Assembly: GCA_948099385.1 (NCBI GenBank)
Contig: CANUEZ040000068.1
Location: 1,217,001 to 1,281,000 of the forward strand
Source of the DNA: Fasciola hepatica
Lineage: Eukaryota; Platyhelminthes; Trematoda; Plagiorchiida; Fasciolidae
Length of the DNA: 64,000 nt
Reading direction: 5' to 3'
The notes below the pieces were generated by a model that did not search any database, was not told the origin of the DNA, and saw only the letters and a list, made by a program, of their open reading frames with translations. Shown piece after piece: positions 1 to 13,201 of this stretch (its first letter is position 1; the number at the start of each line of letters is the position of its first letter). The translations under genes and the position numbers were made by a program.

Positions 1-3000
1 TATGCAGCATATAGTAACGATGAACTACAACCCCAGGATTCATCATGCATTTTTATTGGATCACATTGGTCAGACATAGACAGGTTGCGCTATGAAGTGT
101 GGTCGATCTATGGTCTTGGCCAAATCAATGTGTACCTTCAGTCACTCTGAAGAGCACCATCAATTTTCGAAGCTAACGCTTACCATATTATTTTGAACAT
201 TCCCTCCGGAACTGAATTTTTTGTTTGAAACCGCCTTCTCGGAGGAATAGAAAAGCTGTTTCCGATGCTTACCATTTAGGATAAAATAATAGATTCTGAG
301 AATAACTTTAGTATGCATATTTGGAATACAGAAGTTTCTCACTACGACAAAGATACCGATCACGATGTACTCTCCGACCATAAAATAGAAGTGCCTGCTC
401 TCGATAACTCGTCACACACTCTATTGGCGGCATTAGCATTGATGGATAACTTTCACCAGGTAGCGTGTCTTTACTGACTGTAAAATAAGATTCCATCAGA
501 TTATCATGAACAGGTTTGCAAAATTTGAGGTAAGCCAACCTTACCAACAAATCATAAAGTATACAAAGGAGCACATGGGATATGCACGTTACTATACTGT
601 CCTACGGGGCTTACGTTGAGAACGTTTGACCGTTTGACATCAAAGGACTATAATAATGATCGAATTCGAGAAATAGTAAATGGAAAAAATGAGTGAAAAA
701 AGTAAAAATTTACAGAAAGACACGATACATTGACATAATAAAATCAGAATGTATGTCATTTCTGACTACGTTATAAAAGGTGTTCTAGGTAACAGACAAG
801 GACGTAACCTCAGAAAGGCTGGATTGGAAGTACAAGATGAATAAAGCGTCAGTTTTTTCTGGACTAACAATAGAAGGGAATTTTCTTTGGTCACAGTCAA
901 AGTTCTCAAAACAACAGACCTATCCAAGAAGCAGTTTAAAAAACTACTTTATAGCAGCACTAGTCATAATTTTAATCTACTGAGCAATAGCAAAGTCAGT
1001 CTCATCATAAACAAAGGCAGATTTGGAACAAATATGCTGCTTAAGTAAAAACGTGATTGCGGCAAAATAACGGTGCCGTATTCAAATGTTTTCAACCACG
1101 GTGTCACACAATAAGATAGGGACATTCTTTCGGTGATAACTCATGTTCAGGGTGCGTGGCACTGATGCAATAAGACAGGTGATAGTGAAAACATGTCCAG
1201 TAATAAATAAGATAAGCACTTACTGAGTTATTGTTGGCAAAACCTTGGCAGTGGTATATATGTAAAAAGACAATGACAATGAAACATGGAACATCAGAAG
1301 CTCTCACACACGTTCACTGGATGCCCTTTTATATATTTTTTTATCTGCAAGCTTTATAAAGTCAGTATCAGAGTGGGCCTAACCTCCCCCGATTATGGGC
1401 GTTTGTCGCAGGTGAATCTGGGGCAACTCTATAGCAGGCACACGACTGTGGATTGTTTAACATCGTCGATGATATCCGGTAAAACCCACACAAACAACTA
1501 ACGCATACATAGTTGAAGAACAAGGTTCATTGCGAGGTCAATAAGATCGAACAGAAGTCCTTAGAAATTTCTAATTACTGTATTCCACATCATTATTTTT
1601 GTGAATTGCTGTGAACTGAGTACCGGATTGACTATAACATAAACGGAAAATACTAGTTTATTTCATTTCGGAACCAAATAAGAAGTCGAATCGATTAAGG
1701 ACCTCATCTACGATGAACATTTTGCGTACTACGGTTCACCGTGAAGTATTCCTTTCTATCTGAACCACTTTAAGAAAAAGTAACAATACAGATAACTGGT
1801 AGATGATCTTGCTGTTTGTGATATATTTGAAATCTCCAAGATAGATGTTTACCAAAGTTTTACCTCTCTTCGATTGACCGACACCGTGGAAATGTTTCTT
1901 TTATGACCAAATCCTCAAATTCCCCCATTACAATAGGTACGAAAGGTTTAAAGGGTTGAGCGCTGCGTCGTCATCGTACTAGCAAAACTTTCCCAGATAG
2001 TTATTTGCATCACAGAGTTCTCCATCGAATATCCCTAGAGACCGTCGAAATAACGTAAGATAAGCCGAGACATTTGTGTGAATTTCTGATGGGTCTGACT
2101 CCGCCAATGCAACAGCGTGAGTTGTATGCTGCCATTGATACCGAAAGAGAATTAAATTCTACTGGATCTGGTCACACAACAAAAGGTAACTCCTATATTT
2201 TCTTTGCCGGCAATTGAGGTTACCTCCTAACAAGCAGATTGTAGCATCAGTTCCATCAATTAGGAGCATGCATTTGCGTGTGGCAAGTCGGATAAACCAG
2301 GCAGAGTTTGTGTAAGTGAGCCAGTGTATACTATCTTTCGTGTATCTTTGTGATACAGGAAGACGATCAACCCACAGTGTAAGCCTGATATTTCTACATT
2401 ATTTTGGTACGTGATTAGACGAATGCACTGACCGCAGTGAGCTATCACGATGAATGGAGCCAGTATGAGTCGAACTTACCCAATGTTTTTCCCTAACCGA
2501 AGATACGTAAGCTGAATGGTTCAAATTATTTCTGCCGCTTCCTTCACTTGTGTGAGCTGTAAGCTTTCACTCATTGGCTGTTCATTCACTATTTCATCAG
2601 CCGATCGGCGAAATAAAGAGAAAAGGGTTCAGTAATCCTACAGGAAATACCAACCGAAAAAGGCTGAAACAAGCTTCATTCTTTCTTGAAATGCCCTGCC
2701 TTATTTAACACGGATATTCTGAAGGGGTTCTATCTACATTAGCAATAGAAGTGACCAGTACGCAGACTTTCTCCGTAGGTGCTAATGTAAAAGAGAAGCA
2801 TTACATCACAAATGCAGTCACGTGATCAAGTTATTTGGTCAGTGTACGTGGTAAACATGTGACTGCATTAGTCAACATTCGGAGGTGCAGCAGGACTTTT
2901 TTACTCCTCATGAAAAGCAACGGGGTTACTGGCGATCCTAGATATACTTAATCTATTTCCTTCTTTGAACTGTCTAATGTATCATCTGGCAGGGCCGAGC

Positions 3001-5490
3001 AGAATGTAACTAAATAAGTTTCGACGTGTGCACTATTTTGTTCTTCCAAGTCATGAATGTGAAATTCGATAGTAAGTCAATATCTTTCCTGTCACATAAT
3101 AGTACTGGTATTTTTAACCAATGCGAAGAATAATATATTTTTTACTCCATAAAATCTAGTCACAGCTCTCTGGAAGTGATTGCGAAGTTTTTTACTTTGC
3201 ATCATTTGTGTAGAGTCTATTCCAAACTGCCGATAAATCATCACGGTATAAATGAAACATCCACTACCCCTGAATAATTATTATTGGTATAGTAGTTGAC
3301 TTTTGTGATGAATTAATTTCTAACGGAGAACATCCCCTATTAACTGGGCTTTGTTTCATGCACTGACGGGGGTGGGGTATTTTTTACTTGAACTTCAAAT
3401 TTGCACTTGCTGCTAATACTGAATGAACTTTGATGATTAATGCTTGGTAGGTATTTCGAATCAGCCGTTGTATACAAAGAACATATAGCAAAGTTTCCCG
3501 ACAAAATAGGGACAATTTTATGATTTATACAATTGTCGAAAGTCGGGGAGATATGAAGCCGGGGGAGAGTTTATGTGAATGAGAGCAGAGATGTCAGATG
3601 TGCTAATTTTGCCTAATGGACGAATATTGAAAACTGTCCTGTGGTATGAAATGCCGCCTAGTTTGCCGAGACTCAGTCTGACCTCGACCACATGACCAAA
3701 CTTTAATCAGTTGACCTTTTCATCCAAATAGGCCAAGTTCTTTTCTAGCTCGGTACAGGATTATATTCCTAACAATCAAAAAGCTTTTGCACACCAGTGA
3801 GAAGGAATATTTGTTCCTAGTCTATTCGTTTGGCACAATTTGAACTTCAAAAAGCGAATTCATCATCAATTTCCTTTTTTTCAGTACCCTAGTCTAGGTA
3901 AGGGTTGGTAATTTCAAAAGATCATGCACTTAGATTGGTCATCTACTAAACAGAGGTTAAATTTGTTTTGAATCTATAATAGTTTACAACATTGATGTGA
4001 TGCTCAGAAGGAAGCGCTCTGTGGGATACTGCAGGATTTATCTACCAATTTATTAGTAATTCACACTAGTTTTATATCACACTGACTCTCTTGACAGTGG
4101 ATGAATGATACAATGGGAAATGTCCTACGTTTCATTTTAAATGGCGACTGAGCATGTGTATGCCTAACAAGTACCTCTAATCGTTAAGGAGCGGGCAACA
4201 CGAGTATCATTCATGATAGAGACATGAAAGTTCGTGTTTGTCTTATATTTTACCGACTACCTGTCACCTTAGTGGTTTAGTTTAGAGCCAGTTGTAGTTG
4301 GACAATAACTTAAACACCACAATTCCCTGTTGAAGTTCTTCCATGCAGACCTGTTCTTAATTTGTCCAGCTATTCGGGTTCGTGCTTTTTCCCGTCAGAA
4401 AGAGTTTCAACTCATCGTGCGATTTTCCCGGTTCCGGAGTTCGGTTTTTTTCGAGCCTGTGAATCTGATGCACGCATGGTCATTCACTCTCGGCAAAGCT
4501 TTCAGTGTGGATATAGGTGTAAATACCGGAACCAATATGGGTAAATTACCGGGAAGAATAAATCTTTGTGACTACTGGACAACCTATTGTTCGTCGTACG
4601 GGGCGCAGTAATGTGGCTTAACATAAGGGTTTATCAATTGTCTTGAACACTCATTAGCTTGATTTCGTTTATCTGTGGGAAGAAACACGCATTCAAAGTC
4701 ATTCCTCTTATGGAAGTGCAATTTTGAATGAAGAAAGTCTCACATTCCATTGGATTTCAGAAACTCAAGCGGCGAAAGGATTTTCGTCTATTGGAACTAT
4801 TACCGTGGTCTTCATCAGCCGAATGTCGGGGACTTTTAAATCTCATCAACACGAAATTTGGTACAGTCATTTTTACTTTTGGGTTGTATTTCTTATGTTA
4901 TAGTTTGATTGTGGCATTATATTCAAAAACGCTTTTTTCCTCTTTTCGGAACAATACTCACTGTGACTGTACCGCTCAATTCACCAATAAAAAGCATAAC
5001 ACTATCTTGCATTTCACTTATCTTACGTGTATCCTCAAAAAACTAATGGTTTGATTGGGTTATTCTATTAGACAGCTTTTGTTTGATGGTTTTAACGAAT
5101 TCTGTATCAATCCTGATATGAAAAACCTTCAGCTTGGACTGGATTAAAATGCCCTCATGAAAACCACCCACAAATGACCCTCCTGTATACTTCATCACCA
5201 GGGTGAAGGAGCAGCCTTGGGTCCTCAGTGAATTTCTCTGCTTCGCAATGTATAGACAGCTTATGCATCATCGCTTTCATATAGTGGTGATCTGTCTCCA
5301 ATTCGTTAGTTTATTGATCGTCATCAACAGATTCGATAGAATTTTTTTGTATCACTCATGTCTATCGGTACTGCGGATTGCTAAGGAGATTATTCTTATA
5401 AATTCTCTTACAAACTTTTTACGATGTACAATCTGACCCCCAAAGATAGTCCGGGGTTGGTAGGATAACCTGAAATTTTGCCTCAAAGAT
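1..5490. other. No supported gene
   Basis: AT-rich sequence with ORFs at background length. TACCCTAGTCTAG (3885-3897) sits between a very strong acceptor (TTTCCTTTTTTTCAG) and GTAAGG and is discussed as a possible micro-exon. A 14-bp imperfect hairpin around CACGTG lies at about 2811-2868. Nothing else was recognised. Confidence 0.6.
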
Positions 5491-5496
5491 GAAAAA

Positions 5497-5830
5497 GGGT
5501 ACTCAGCCAAGTGAAATATCATCGATCCTACACATTACTAGCAAGTAGTTGTGAGTCATACACAGATACAAAACGTAAAGCTGGCCAGATGAGTACAATG
5601 GTCCAAACTGGCGAAGACCCGGTTTTGTGGGAGGCCTCCTTCTGAAGTTAACGGCGTGATTGTCGTGTCTCCCTGTGAAGCTGTCGGACAATGCTGGCCG
5701 TAGCAGAGAACGACATCTAAATAAACTTAACTCGGGAATTCGGATCATCCCGAAATTGAGCGGGGTGGGGGGGGAGGGTGCAGTTGCAGTACCATCAATT
5801 CCACACGCTACACGCAAGTATTTGTGAGAT
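5497..5830 (-). repeat. Diverged direct repeat pair around a G-rich tract
   Basis: On the minus strand CTCACAAATACTTGCGTGTA (from about 5826) and CTCACAACTACTTGCTAGTA (from about 5552) begin two copies of a segment of about 45 bp with about two-thirds identity, starting about 275 bp apart. In translation the starts are HKYLRVACGIDG and HNYLLVMCRIDD. Both lie in one open minus frame (5503-5847). It may be a relic of a tandem repeat with a period of about 275 bp, or the ends of a small element. Confidence 0.4.
5762..5778 (+). other. G-run tract with quadruplex potential
   Basis: GGGGTGGGGGGGGAGGG contains enough guanine runs to form an intramolecular G-quadruplex on the + strand. It is the strongest G-rich tract I noticed in the window. 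Confidence 0.55.
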
Positions 5831-5851
5831 ATAACATGTTTATTCATGCAT

Positions 5852-6049
5852 CTGGAAAGCTCAACTCACCATTGAAAACCATGGAAACACTGCACAGCTG
5901 TTTCATCCTTGTTAGAAATCATCAGCAGTGCACATCCACCAAGCCCCCACGGGGACGCGAACCCGGAGTGAACGATTGTGAATTTAACACCTCAAACACA
6001 AGACTATCCAGGATGGCTATCAACGGTTTGTTGAACATCTACACTAAAT
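5852..6049 (-). mobile_element. tRNA-derived SINE, copy 1
   Basis: On the minus strand this copy carries a tRNA-like head: a GATAGTCTTGTGTTTGAGG A-box-like stretch and GGGTTCGCGTCC, which matches the RNA polymerase III B box (GGTTCGANTCC). A shared body follows (TGTGCACTGCTGATGATTTC, then CAGTGTTTCCATGG, then GGTGAGTTGAGC). It is an inverted match of about 94% to copy 2 at 6241-6437, with essentially one single-base gap. Three more diverged copies share the head, so the element is dispersed. Confidence 0.75.
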
Positions 6050-6240
6050 GATACAGCACCCTTTCGTCATTGGCTTTGAACGGTAACAACCCGATTCCCG
6101 CACAGCGATCGACTCCTGTGTTGGATGACTTCTCTGTAAGGGCCTAAGTACAACGAAGGCATTCCGTTATGAACAACATACAGAGCTTGGTTACTATGTG
6201 CAATTGAGTAGTAGGAGATTAGACTTGCATGAAATGAATA

Positions 6241-6437
6241 ATGTAGTGCAGATTTTAACAAACCGTGGAGAGCCATCCCGGATAGTTTTGTGTTTGAGGT
6301 GTTAGATTCACAATCGTTCACTCCGGGTTCGCGTCCTCGTGGGAGCTTGGTGGATGTGCACTGCTGATGATTTCTAACAAGGATGAAACAGCTGTGCAGT
6401 GTTTCCATGGTTTTCAATGGTGAGTTGAGCTTTCCAG
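6241..6437 (+). mobile_element. tRNA-derived SINE, copy 2
   Basis: The head is on the + strand. The A-box-like stretch is at 6281-6299 and the B-box-like GGGTTCGCGTCC at 6325-6336. The body matches copy 1 in inverted orientation (5852-6049), leaving a spacer of about 190 bp. The + strand continues into an (AT)20 tract starting at 6478, which could be the expanded 3' tail of the SINE. A transcript through both copies could fold into a hairpin of about 195 bp. Confidence 0.75.
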
Positions 6438-6475
6438 CTGTATGATGAATCAAATTATAGAAATCTAGTCTCCTA

Positions 6476-6477
<2 letters not shown>

Positions 6478-6517
<40 letters not shown>
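6478..6517. repeat. (AT)20 microsatellite
   Basis: Uninterrupted AT dinucleotide run directly downstream of SINE copy 2. Confidence 0.97.
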
Positions 6518-6519
<2 letters not shown>

Positions 6520-7325
6520 TGCTCATATGTGGTGGGTTGAAATTTGCTGACGTTCCTATCGCCTATTAATTTTGAGAAGCGGAAGACGTCATGGCTAAAA
6601 TAGTGCTTCGGTTTGCCGAATAGTATGTGCTGTTGTTGAATATGAAAGCATGTGAAGTACTACGTCTACAGCACGTTTTTGGCCAGTGCGTCTTTAGAGG
6701 AGCACGTGATAGATAAGCAAGTATGAGGAAGTTGTGACACAATGACAGCTTTCAGATTACCGAAGTTTTCATGTGCAAAGGAGGGAAGTTTACCAAGACA
6801 GTGTGCAAACTGTTGGAATTTGCCAAAGTAATAATGCGATAAATAAATGGCCTGAATTCATTCACCGCCTTCAAAAAAACGCACGGTAAATGACACCTTC
6901 CAAAAAGGCTGAAAGCTTCATAGAGATGTAAGTGGAAGTGTATGACGGTTCCGGTATGCATGGAAAGCAATGGGACAAATGACCTGGGGCTTCCACCGCG
7001 AAGTAAGAACGATGGTAGGTAAACTGTTTCAAAACCAAGTGCTTTCAGTCTCGGTGTTATTTTCCTCATTGTTTTTCTGAAGAATCCCGAGAAAAAGGAA
7101 TCTACTAGAGATAGACCACTACTTGAAGGTGCCCTTCTATGATATTGGTCTAATCGAAGCCACTCTCAAAATTTCTGGAATACTTTTTCTGGTAGAGACG
7201 GACTGAATAACTAGAATAAAACTAGAGATAAGGTTGGTGAGCATTATTTAAGCACTATCGGATATAATCCATCCAGCCCACTTGTGTTTCTTGATTTTAT
7301 CCGCATTATCTCCACGTTGACTTCC

Positions 7326-7640
7326 AGATGTGTTCGTAATCGGTATCATCAACACACGTAACAGCTGTACTTTATTTATCTGTAAGAATGTAAATGCAAC
7401 CAAAGCACAGCCGGCCAGTGAGCCGCGATCAAGCACGTAAGCTAGCAAGGTAAAGGAGCTAAGCTAAGTGCGCTTTCGAGCGTAAATAAGTTGGGCTTGT
7501 CGATACATAACAAAATTTATCAGTCAATACCGCCCGCGCTGAAGCGTCACTAAAGATCAATACCAAGAAGGCGTGCGCCAAAACAGAAGGCTGCGAGACT
7601 GTACTTACAGTGTGAGCGAATTTCATCGAACATAACTGGC
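7326..7640. repeat. Diverged dispersed repeat, copy A (homologous to 25625-25930)
   Basis: Short blocks agree in order with 25625-25930: TGTTCGTAAT; AACACACGTAA against AACACGCAATAA; TAAATGCAA; CCGGCCAG against CCGGCTAG; TCAAGCA; AAT(T/G)..TC(A/G)G; GCTGAAGC. Minus-strand translations are also parallel: LTDKFC against LADQFC, then, 30-odd residues later, LDRGSLAG against LDSCALAG, at equal spacing once one frameshift in copy A is allowed. Function and family are unknown. It could be an old retroelement segment or a decayed paralogous exon. Confidence 0.45.
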
Positions 7641-7649
7641 CCATAAAAT

Positions 7650-10600
7650 TTAAAGCATAACTGAGACCATCGAAACGAATATCATGGCGGAACCCGTAGA
7701 CTCCGACTGCTGGGTGTTTTCAGGTTCAATAAAAGATGACAGAACTTTCAGCATGTAAATAGTGGCTTTTATTACTCTGGTTTTCATATCGATCATCAAG
7801 ATTAGCAACTTTTGTCCATCAGTATCTGTTTTGTTGTGAGGCACGTAAACAAATGTTCTTGGATGCGCATGATCTTTTCCAGTCATTTGCCGTACCATCC
7901 GCGACCCTTAACCATTTGTCTCAATTACGAAGAAACATTTGGTGATCAATCAGAACCTGATCCAGTCTTCGATTGTGTACTTCTTTTTGTTTCCTTGATC
8001 GCTGTTAACTAGTGGAATGAACTCCAATCTCGTTCTCTCCTGCGATTTGCATTATGATAATGGTTTAAGTTCTAAGGCAAGGTTTCTGAAGATTTTTTAT
8101 AGTCGAGTTTAAAAAAATGTACTGTGGACGCGAATTTGTGTCCAAATAAAGGTGAAATTTGTCGCATAACTGAAGAAGGTATCCACAAATAACTGCCAGG
8201 TTTATCGTTATAAGCAGCATAATCATGATATGACACCACGGAAGCTACGATATTCTCGGCTGCTTGAAATTCCCTACACCACCTACTTAGTTCACACTTG
8301 AGTCTGAGAACGATCATGTCTGCTGTATTTAGGAGAATGAGAAGAGGAATAGAGACCAGTACCGAAGGGCATTGGGTATTCTTTATTTCGTGAAATCCAA
8401 ACAGCAACCCAATCTGTGTGATGCTGAGACAAAAGCAATGGGAAAGTGCTCGCGTATGTGGTGAAACATCACAGCTCCTGTAAAATAAAAACGTGATTCC
8501 CGAGAAAACGGAGTGACCCCATTGTGACGGTGCTAGTTCATCTACTCTACATGACAGTAGATGAATTATTCTGAAACTAAGCGGTGACAGCCATTTGCTT
8601 ATCTCTGAAAGCTCGTAAGTTCATCGATGAATAGTGTCCACGGTCTCCCAGAAAACAACTTTAAGTTTTGAGTGACACAATTTGCCTGTGGGTCCGCATA
8701 TGAATACGGTCACAATGAAGTGATATCAGCTAACATCCTCTAACCTCTCTCGTGGATACTTTATACTTAGTAACATGTCTATTAAGTAGTAAACTCCGAT
8801 CACGGAAAATAAGATTTCATCTACATCTCCTTAGTGGCTGAAGAACTCAGAATGAACCTAGATAGCAATCTAACCGGCCATTTATATGAGCTGTTTCTGC
8901 ACTCTCTTGGATACAAAGTACAGGATGGTATATGGAAGCAGCTGCTGGATTACAAGCAATTCCAGAGGCTTACATGAGCATGCCACGACTATTTATGCGG
9001 AGCACGGCCGGCTCACAAGCTCTTACGCTACGAATTGTGCACAAATTTAAAAATGGTATCCGTCTTTTTTTATTTCAAATTAGCGTGGGGATGCTCCCGT
9101 CCATGAACAGTAGAGAACGGAAGCCACGGTTCCGCATTTGATTAGTGCTCCCAACATTAATTTTCCTAGTGGGCAGCCGTTAAATGACCGTGGGCCAAAT
9201 TCTAGAATTTGTTTACAGTCTTAGTTTACCGCAATGGGAAGCACGAGGAAAGCGTACATGACGTCCTCAGAGGTATCGGCTGACACGTCGAAGCTAGCAG
9301 TTGACCTCTTTTTACACACTGTTTATTTTTTACCCGAAAATCTTGAATACACAGGCTGACTTAGCCTTCTGCATCATATGTTGTGGAGCATTCGGACAGA
9401 GAATTTGATTTTTCCCGTGCTCATGGTTACTGATCAGAAAACAAGTTGTGGCACTATCTGAAAACCTATAATAGCGTTTTTTTTGTTAGCACTTCCCAAT
9501 CCCTTAGCACATTGTTACTTCAGACAGTCTGGGGTCATCGGACTCTGTTAAATGTGTGGGCCCCGAATAATCATGCTTAGCACTTTGTCCTCCATTTTCT
9601 GCCACTGAGGTAAATAGTTTCCAGACAATAAATATAGAGAGTATACCACGTTTTATTCTACCTGTGAATAACTTTTTCTCTGGAAAGCAATGAGCCCTTG
9701 GAGGAAAGGCATCCCGTCAATACAAAGCGCAAATCTCTTACGGGAAAATGTGTCAACCTCAATGGAACAGTATTGTGCATTATCAAAAGTAACAACGAAA
9801 CTGCCAACAGTCATGGTGTGAATAAAATTAGGAATTTATCACTTGTTTCTATGGAAAAAGTTATTGCCGGCTTTCCATGTGACGTAGACAATTATACAAA
9901 GATGTAACCTTATAAGTTAGAGTCCACTTTTATCGAGAAACCCTTACCTGTGGAGAATTCTGGCAATACCTCTAAACTCTTTGTGGTAAAAGATGACTAT
10001 TTCGAGGCCAAGACGGAAAAATATCAGTATCGTAGGCAGTCAATGCTGAGAGGAAATGTGAAACACGGAGGGTGGAACCAGACGACACCGTGATCGCATC
10101 AAGACCAATTAATTTATTTTCTGCCAGCCGAAGCTTTCTGGAAAATACGGCTGTAGCTCGAGGGTGGAGTTGAACCTGTGTGATTCGATTTTAAACTAAT
10201 CTATCTTTTTCCTTTTTTACCTTTTTTCGTCATGTAATGATGGCTTTATTTCCAAATACGCTACTCAAAAGAGCAGCAGTATTTATATTTTGATGTCCGG
10301 TGATAAAATTAAGTTGATATGAGGCTAACCGATACAGAGATTCACTATCTGGAGATTCTGAAGAGCTTCATTTTACAGTCTCAAGCTAATGAGGTGATAT
10401 CGCCGCAGTGGTTTTTGTTATACCAATTAATATGGGCGTGGGAATTGTGAGTTAATGTTTCATGGTGATCAAATGTACCGTGCCTTGAGCGGATAGCTAC
10501 ACAAAATTCGCAAATTACGGGATATTTGTGGGACGATACATCAGCCATTATCAAAGTATTCATTGTTAAGCTTTTCTAGGTACTATCGTGTGTAATAACA

Positions 10601-13200
10601 TAGGTTTCGTGAATCTTATTGAAGCGGTTCATTGATTCACCCTGCTGAGCAGCAACCTAAATGGGATATCAGAACAGTCGTCAGGAATAGAATTGAGGAA
10701 GAGGAATATAAATAACTGTGTCATTTTTGTTGTTAACTTATGCATTTTTCGTGTCACTTAGTCAAACTTTCCTGCCCAGGGTCACTGATTGGATGGATCT
10801 CATTACCGTGTAACCAACGGTAGAACCCCGAAACAACCCAAATGACCAAGTGCGTGGATTCGGCCCTGGCAGTCAGCCATTATAGTCAGTAAGTGGGCGA
10901 ATACTGAAAGTGGATAATGAGGTTTTTAACCTTTTCTTATTTTTAACTGACGTTGTTTCATAGCAGTTGCTGAGAGACTCATTTTGTGTGTGTTTGCCTT
11001 TAGTATTGTGAAAAAGTTCGAATTAACATTTAAAATCGATTAACCCGAACACAGTATGCACCAGTTAAGATTCAGCAAAATATTGCCAAAGGTTTCGTGC
11101 AACTTACAGTCGTTCACCTTTTTTCAAGATACTACATTGATACTGAACTAAGGGGGCGATGTGGGGAAAGCTTGGACAGTTATACAACATACAAGAGAAT
11201 ACAAATACGACCCATCGAAGGTTCACTGATTGTGGAGGTTCATTTTCCTAAGGCTCAAAGACAACATCATTAGGAAATCGAAACATTCATCAGTATGATA
11301 AAGTACGGACAGATCTAATAATAACAGTACCAATTTGGTCTCTAAACTCTTTTCATACGAGAGCTTTACCTGATAGGTTGTGTAGTCATATTTTCCTGAT
11401 TAAAATAAGTGGTTGAATGCATCTAGTGAATGTCATTTTGGTAGTCCGAAGCGACCTGAATGTCCGAGTTTACTGATTTGGTCTTGAATACCTTTCCTTA
11501 ATGTTACGAACTGATCACTCAGTGGTGTTTATGCTATCAAGGTTGACATCGTTTTTAATAAGTGGTATCATAAAATAAAAGTGATCTGTGGAGATTCATT
11601 GTCTTTGAAGCGTAACAGTACAGATTGAATTGAGAAGGTGGTAGTTCCGGCGGGAAAGACTGAAATAGCAGTGATATCCACTCACAGTGATCAGAGGATT
11701 GAACCATGTACAGCTGAAGATAGCAGTATCCCCAAAAAATCTTGATTCATTCAGGGTGGTTAGGATTACTGGACGATAAACGAGTGCTTTTCATGGCAAA
11801 TACAACTATCTGTGGGGATTATGAAGATCATGCAGGTGGAGCTTGCGCTGGCAGCTTAGGTGGAGCTGCAAGTCTAACATTAGTTATGGAAGTACAAAAC
11901 TAGTTATTTCAATTGTAATTGTTATACCATGGGTGATCGGAGATGATAGCACATAGTAAACCAACTATTTCACTCCTGGTCTATGGTTGTTCTTCGCAGA
12001 TATTAAACTGTTTAACTAGCTCCGTCCCTGACTGATTTAGCAGTGTATCGGTCGGAGCACTAATATCTATAATTTATATACCGAAATGAGTGGTTCTAAG
12101 TAGTAGCCTATTCGAAATTGGCTTTTTAGTTCTGATTTATTTACCATTATCAAACCTACTCCATGTACTCGTTTATCTTGTTCTGTTACCGACTTGGCTG
12201 ACTTAAATAAAAACGAACTGACGTTGTCATCTAGAAATCTATTCAACTACGAGGTTCAGTGGTACGTTTTGTCCTAAGATGTTCAGTTTTCTAACGGAGG
12301 AGAGCTTGGCTCCATGTGAAAAACCTTGCAACAATCAACTTGTGTAAAAGGCAGGCACTTCTAGTAGACCTCACAGTCGACATTTTGGTGGTCCTCTCTC
12401 TCTCCTTATACAAGCATCCGATATGAACCTATACAGCAGTAGGTTTCGAACGTATTCAGATATTTGTTTACTGACGAGTACAACTTTCTCTGGTGTTTCG
12501 CCGACTACAAAACTTTGGTTATCCCAGAAAATGGTGTTCATCTTGTCAGTATAGTCTGTCTTCTGCATAAATACCACATCCGAGCCTTTATATGGTCCAA
12601 AGAAGTGAAATCATTTATCCGTTTTAGTTATTTGCTGACAACTCCGTGATCTGAAAACAGGTACTCTCATTAAGTAATGGGAGCAGAAAAGTCCACTAGT
12701 TTGACTTCAAACCATCTGGATTTGTCCTCTGATACAAGTTGTAGGTCTTTGACGTGATCGTACGGAATCTCAAACTGTGCTCTTCTTTACAGTTCGGTTT
12801 TACTTTTCGATGTAACTTCTGAATGAAGTCCTGAAGAAGACCCCTCCAGCTGGGCCCTTGTAAATTGGAACCAAAAAGCCCATCCTGAGGAGATAACTGA
12901 AGATTCACAAAAGCGGTCTTCCTTTGAGGACCATTTGGTACACGGAAAAGTAAGCTTGCCAAAAACTAGCCCGATGGTTAGTCGATGTTCTCGATCCAGT
13001 CAAAAAATGCCTCACTCTTCATTTTTTACGACACTTATTTGAACAGTTGAAAATCATTTAATGCTTTTATTACACGTTGGATCCCTTTTCACAAGTAGCT
13101 TTTTTGAGTAGCAGTTGACTACTTTTGCGATGCATTTTATCCAGGAACATGACACTGCCTGTCCCTATTGAATACCTAAGGTATGTTATTTTGTACTTCA
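7650..13200. other. No supported gene
   Basis: ORFs here (for example 8072-8407 minus, 9698-9907 plus) are of background length. The frame at 9668-9907 (plus, ending DNYTKM) and the frames around 8848-9080 look somewhat protein-like but have no recognisable domain or clear splice sites. No repeat family was recognised, apart from a doubtful B-box-like motif near 10850 on the minus strand. Confidence 0.55.
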
Positions 13201-13201
13201 G

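Noticed and set aside
1104..1307. Minus-strand hydrophobic frame running into GTAAGTGC (signal-peptide-like)
   Set aside because: It has no in-frame ATG; the frame begins only at GTG after a stop, and no convincing acceptor precedes it.
2264..2311. 48-base + strand AG...GTAAGT stretch with an open frame
   Set aside because: Weak acceptor and short length; expected many times by chance.
10842..10888. Short + strand ORF from ATG to a GTAAGT donor
   Set aside because: The complementary strand contains a B-box-like GGCCGAATCC after a tRNA-like segment, so it may be part of a diverged SINE, and a 15-codon frame is no evidence on its own.
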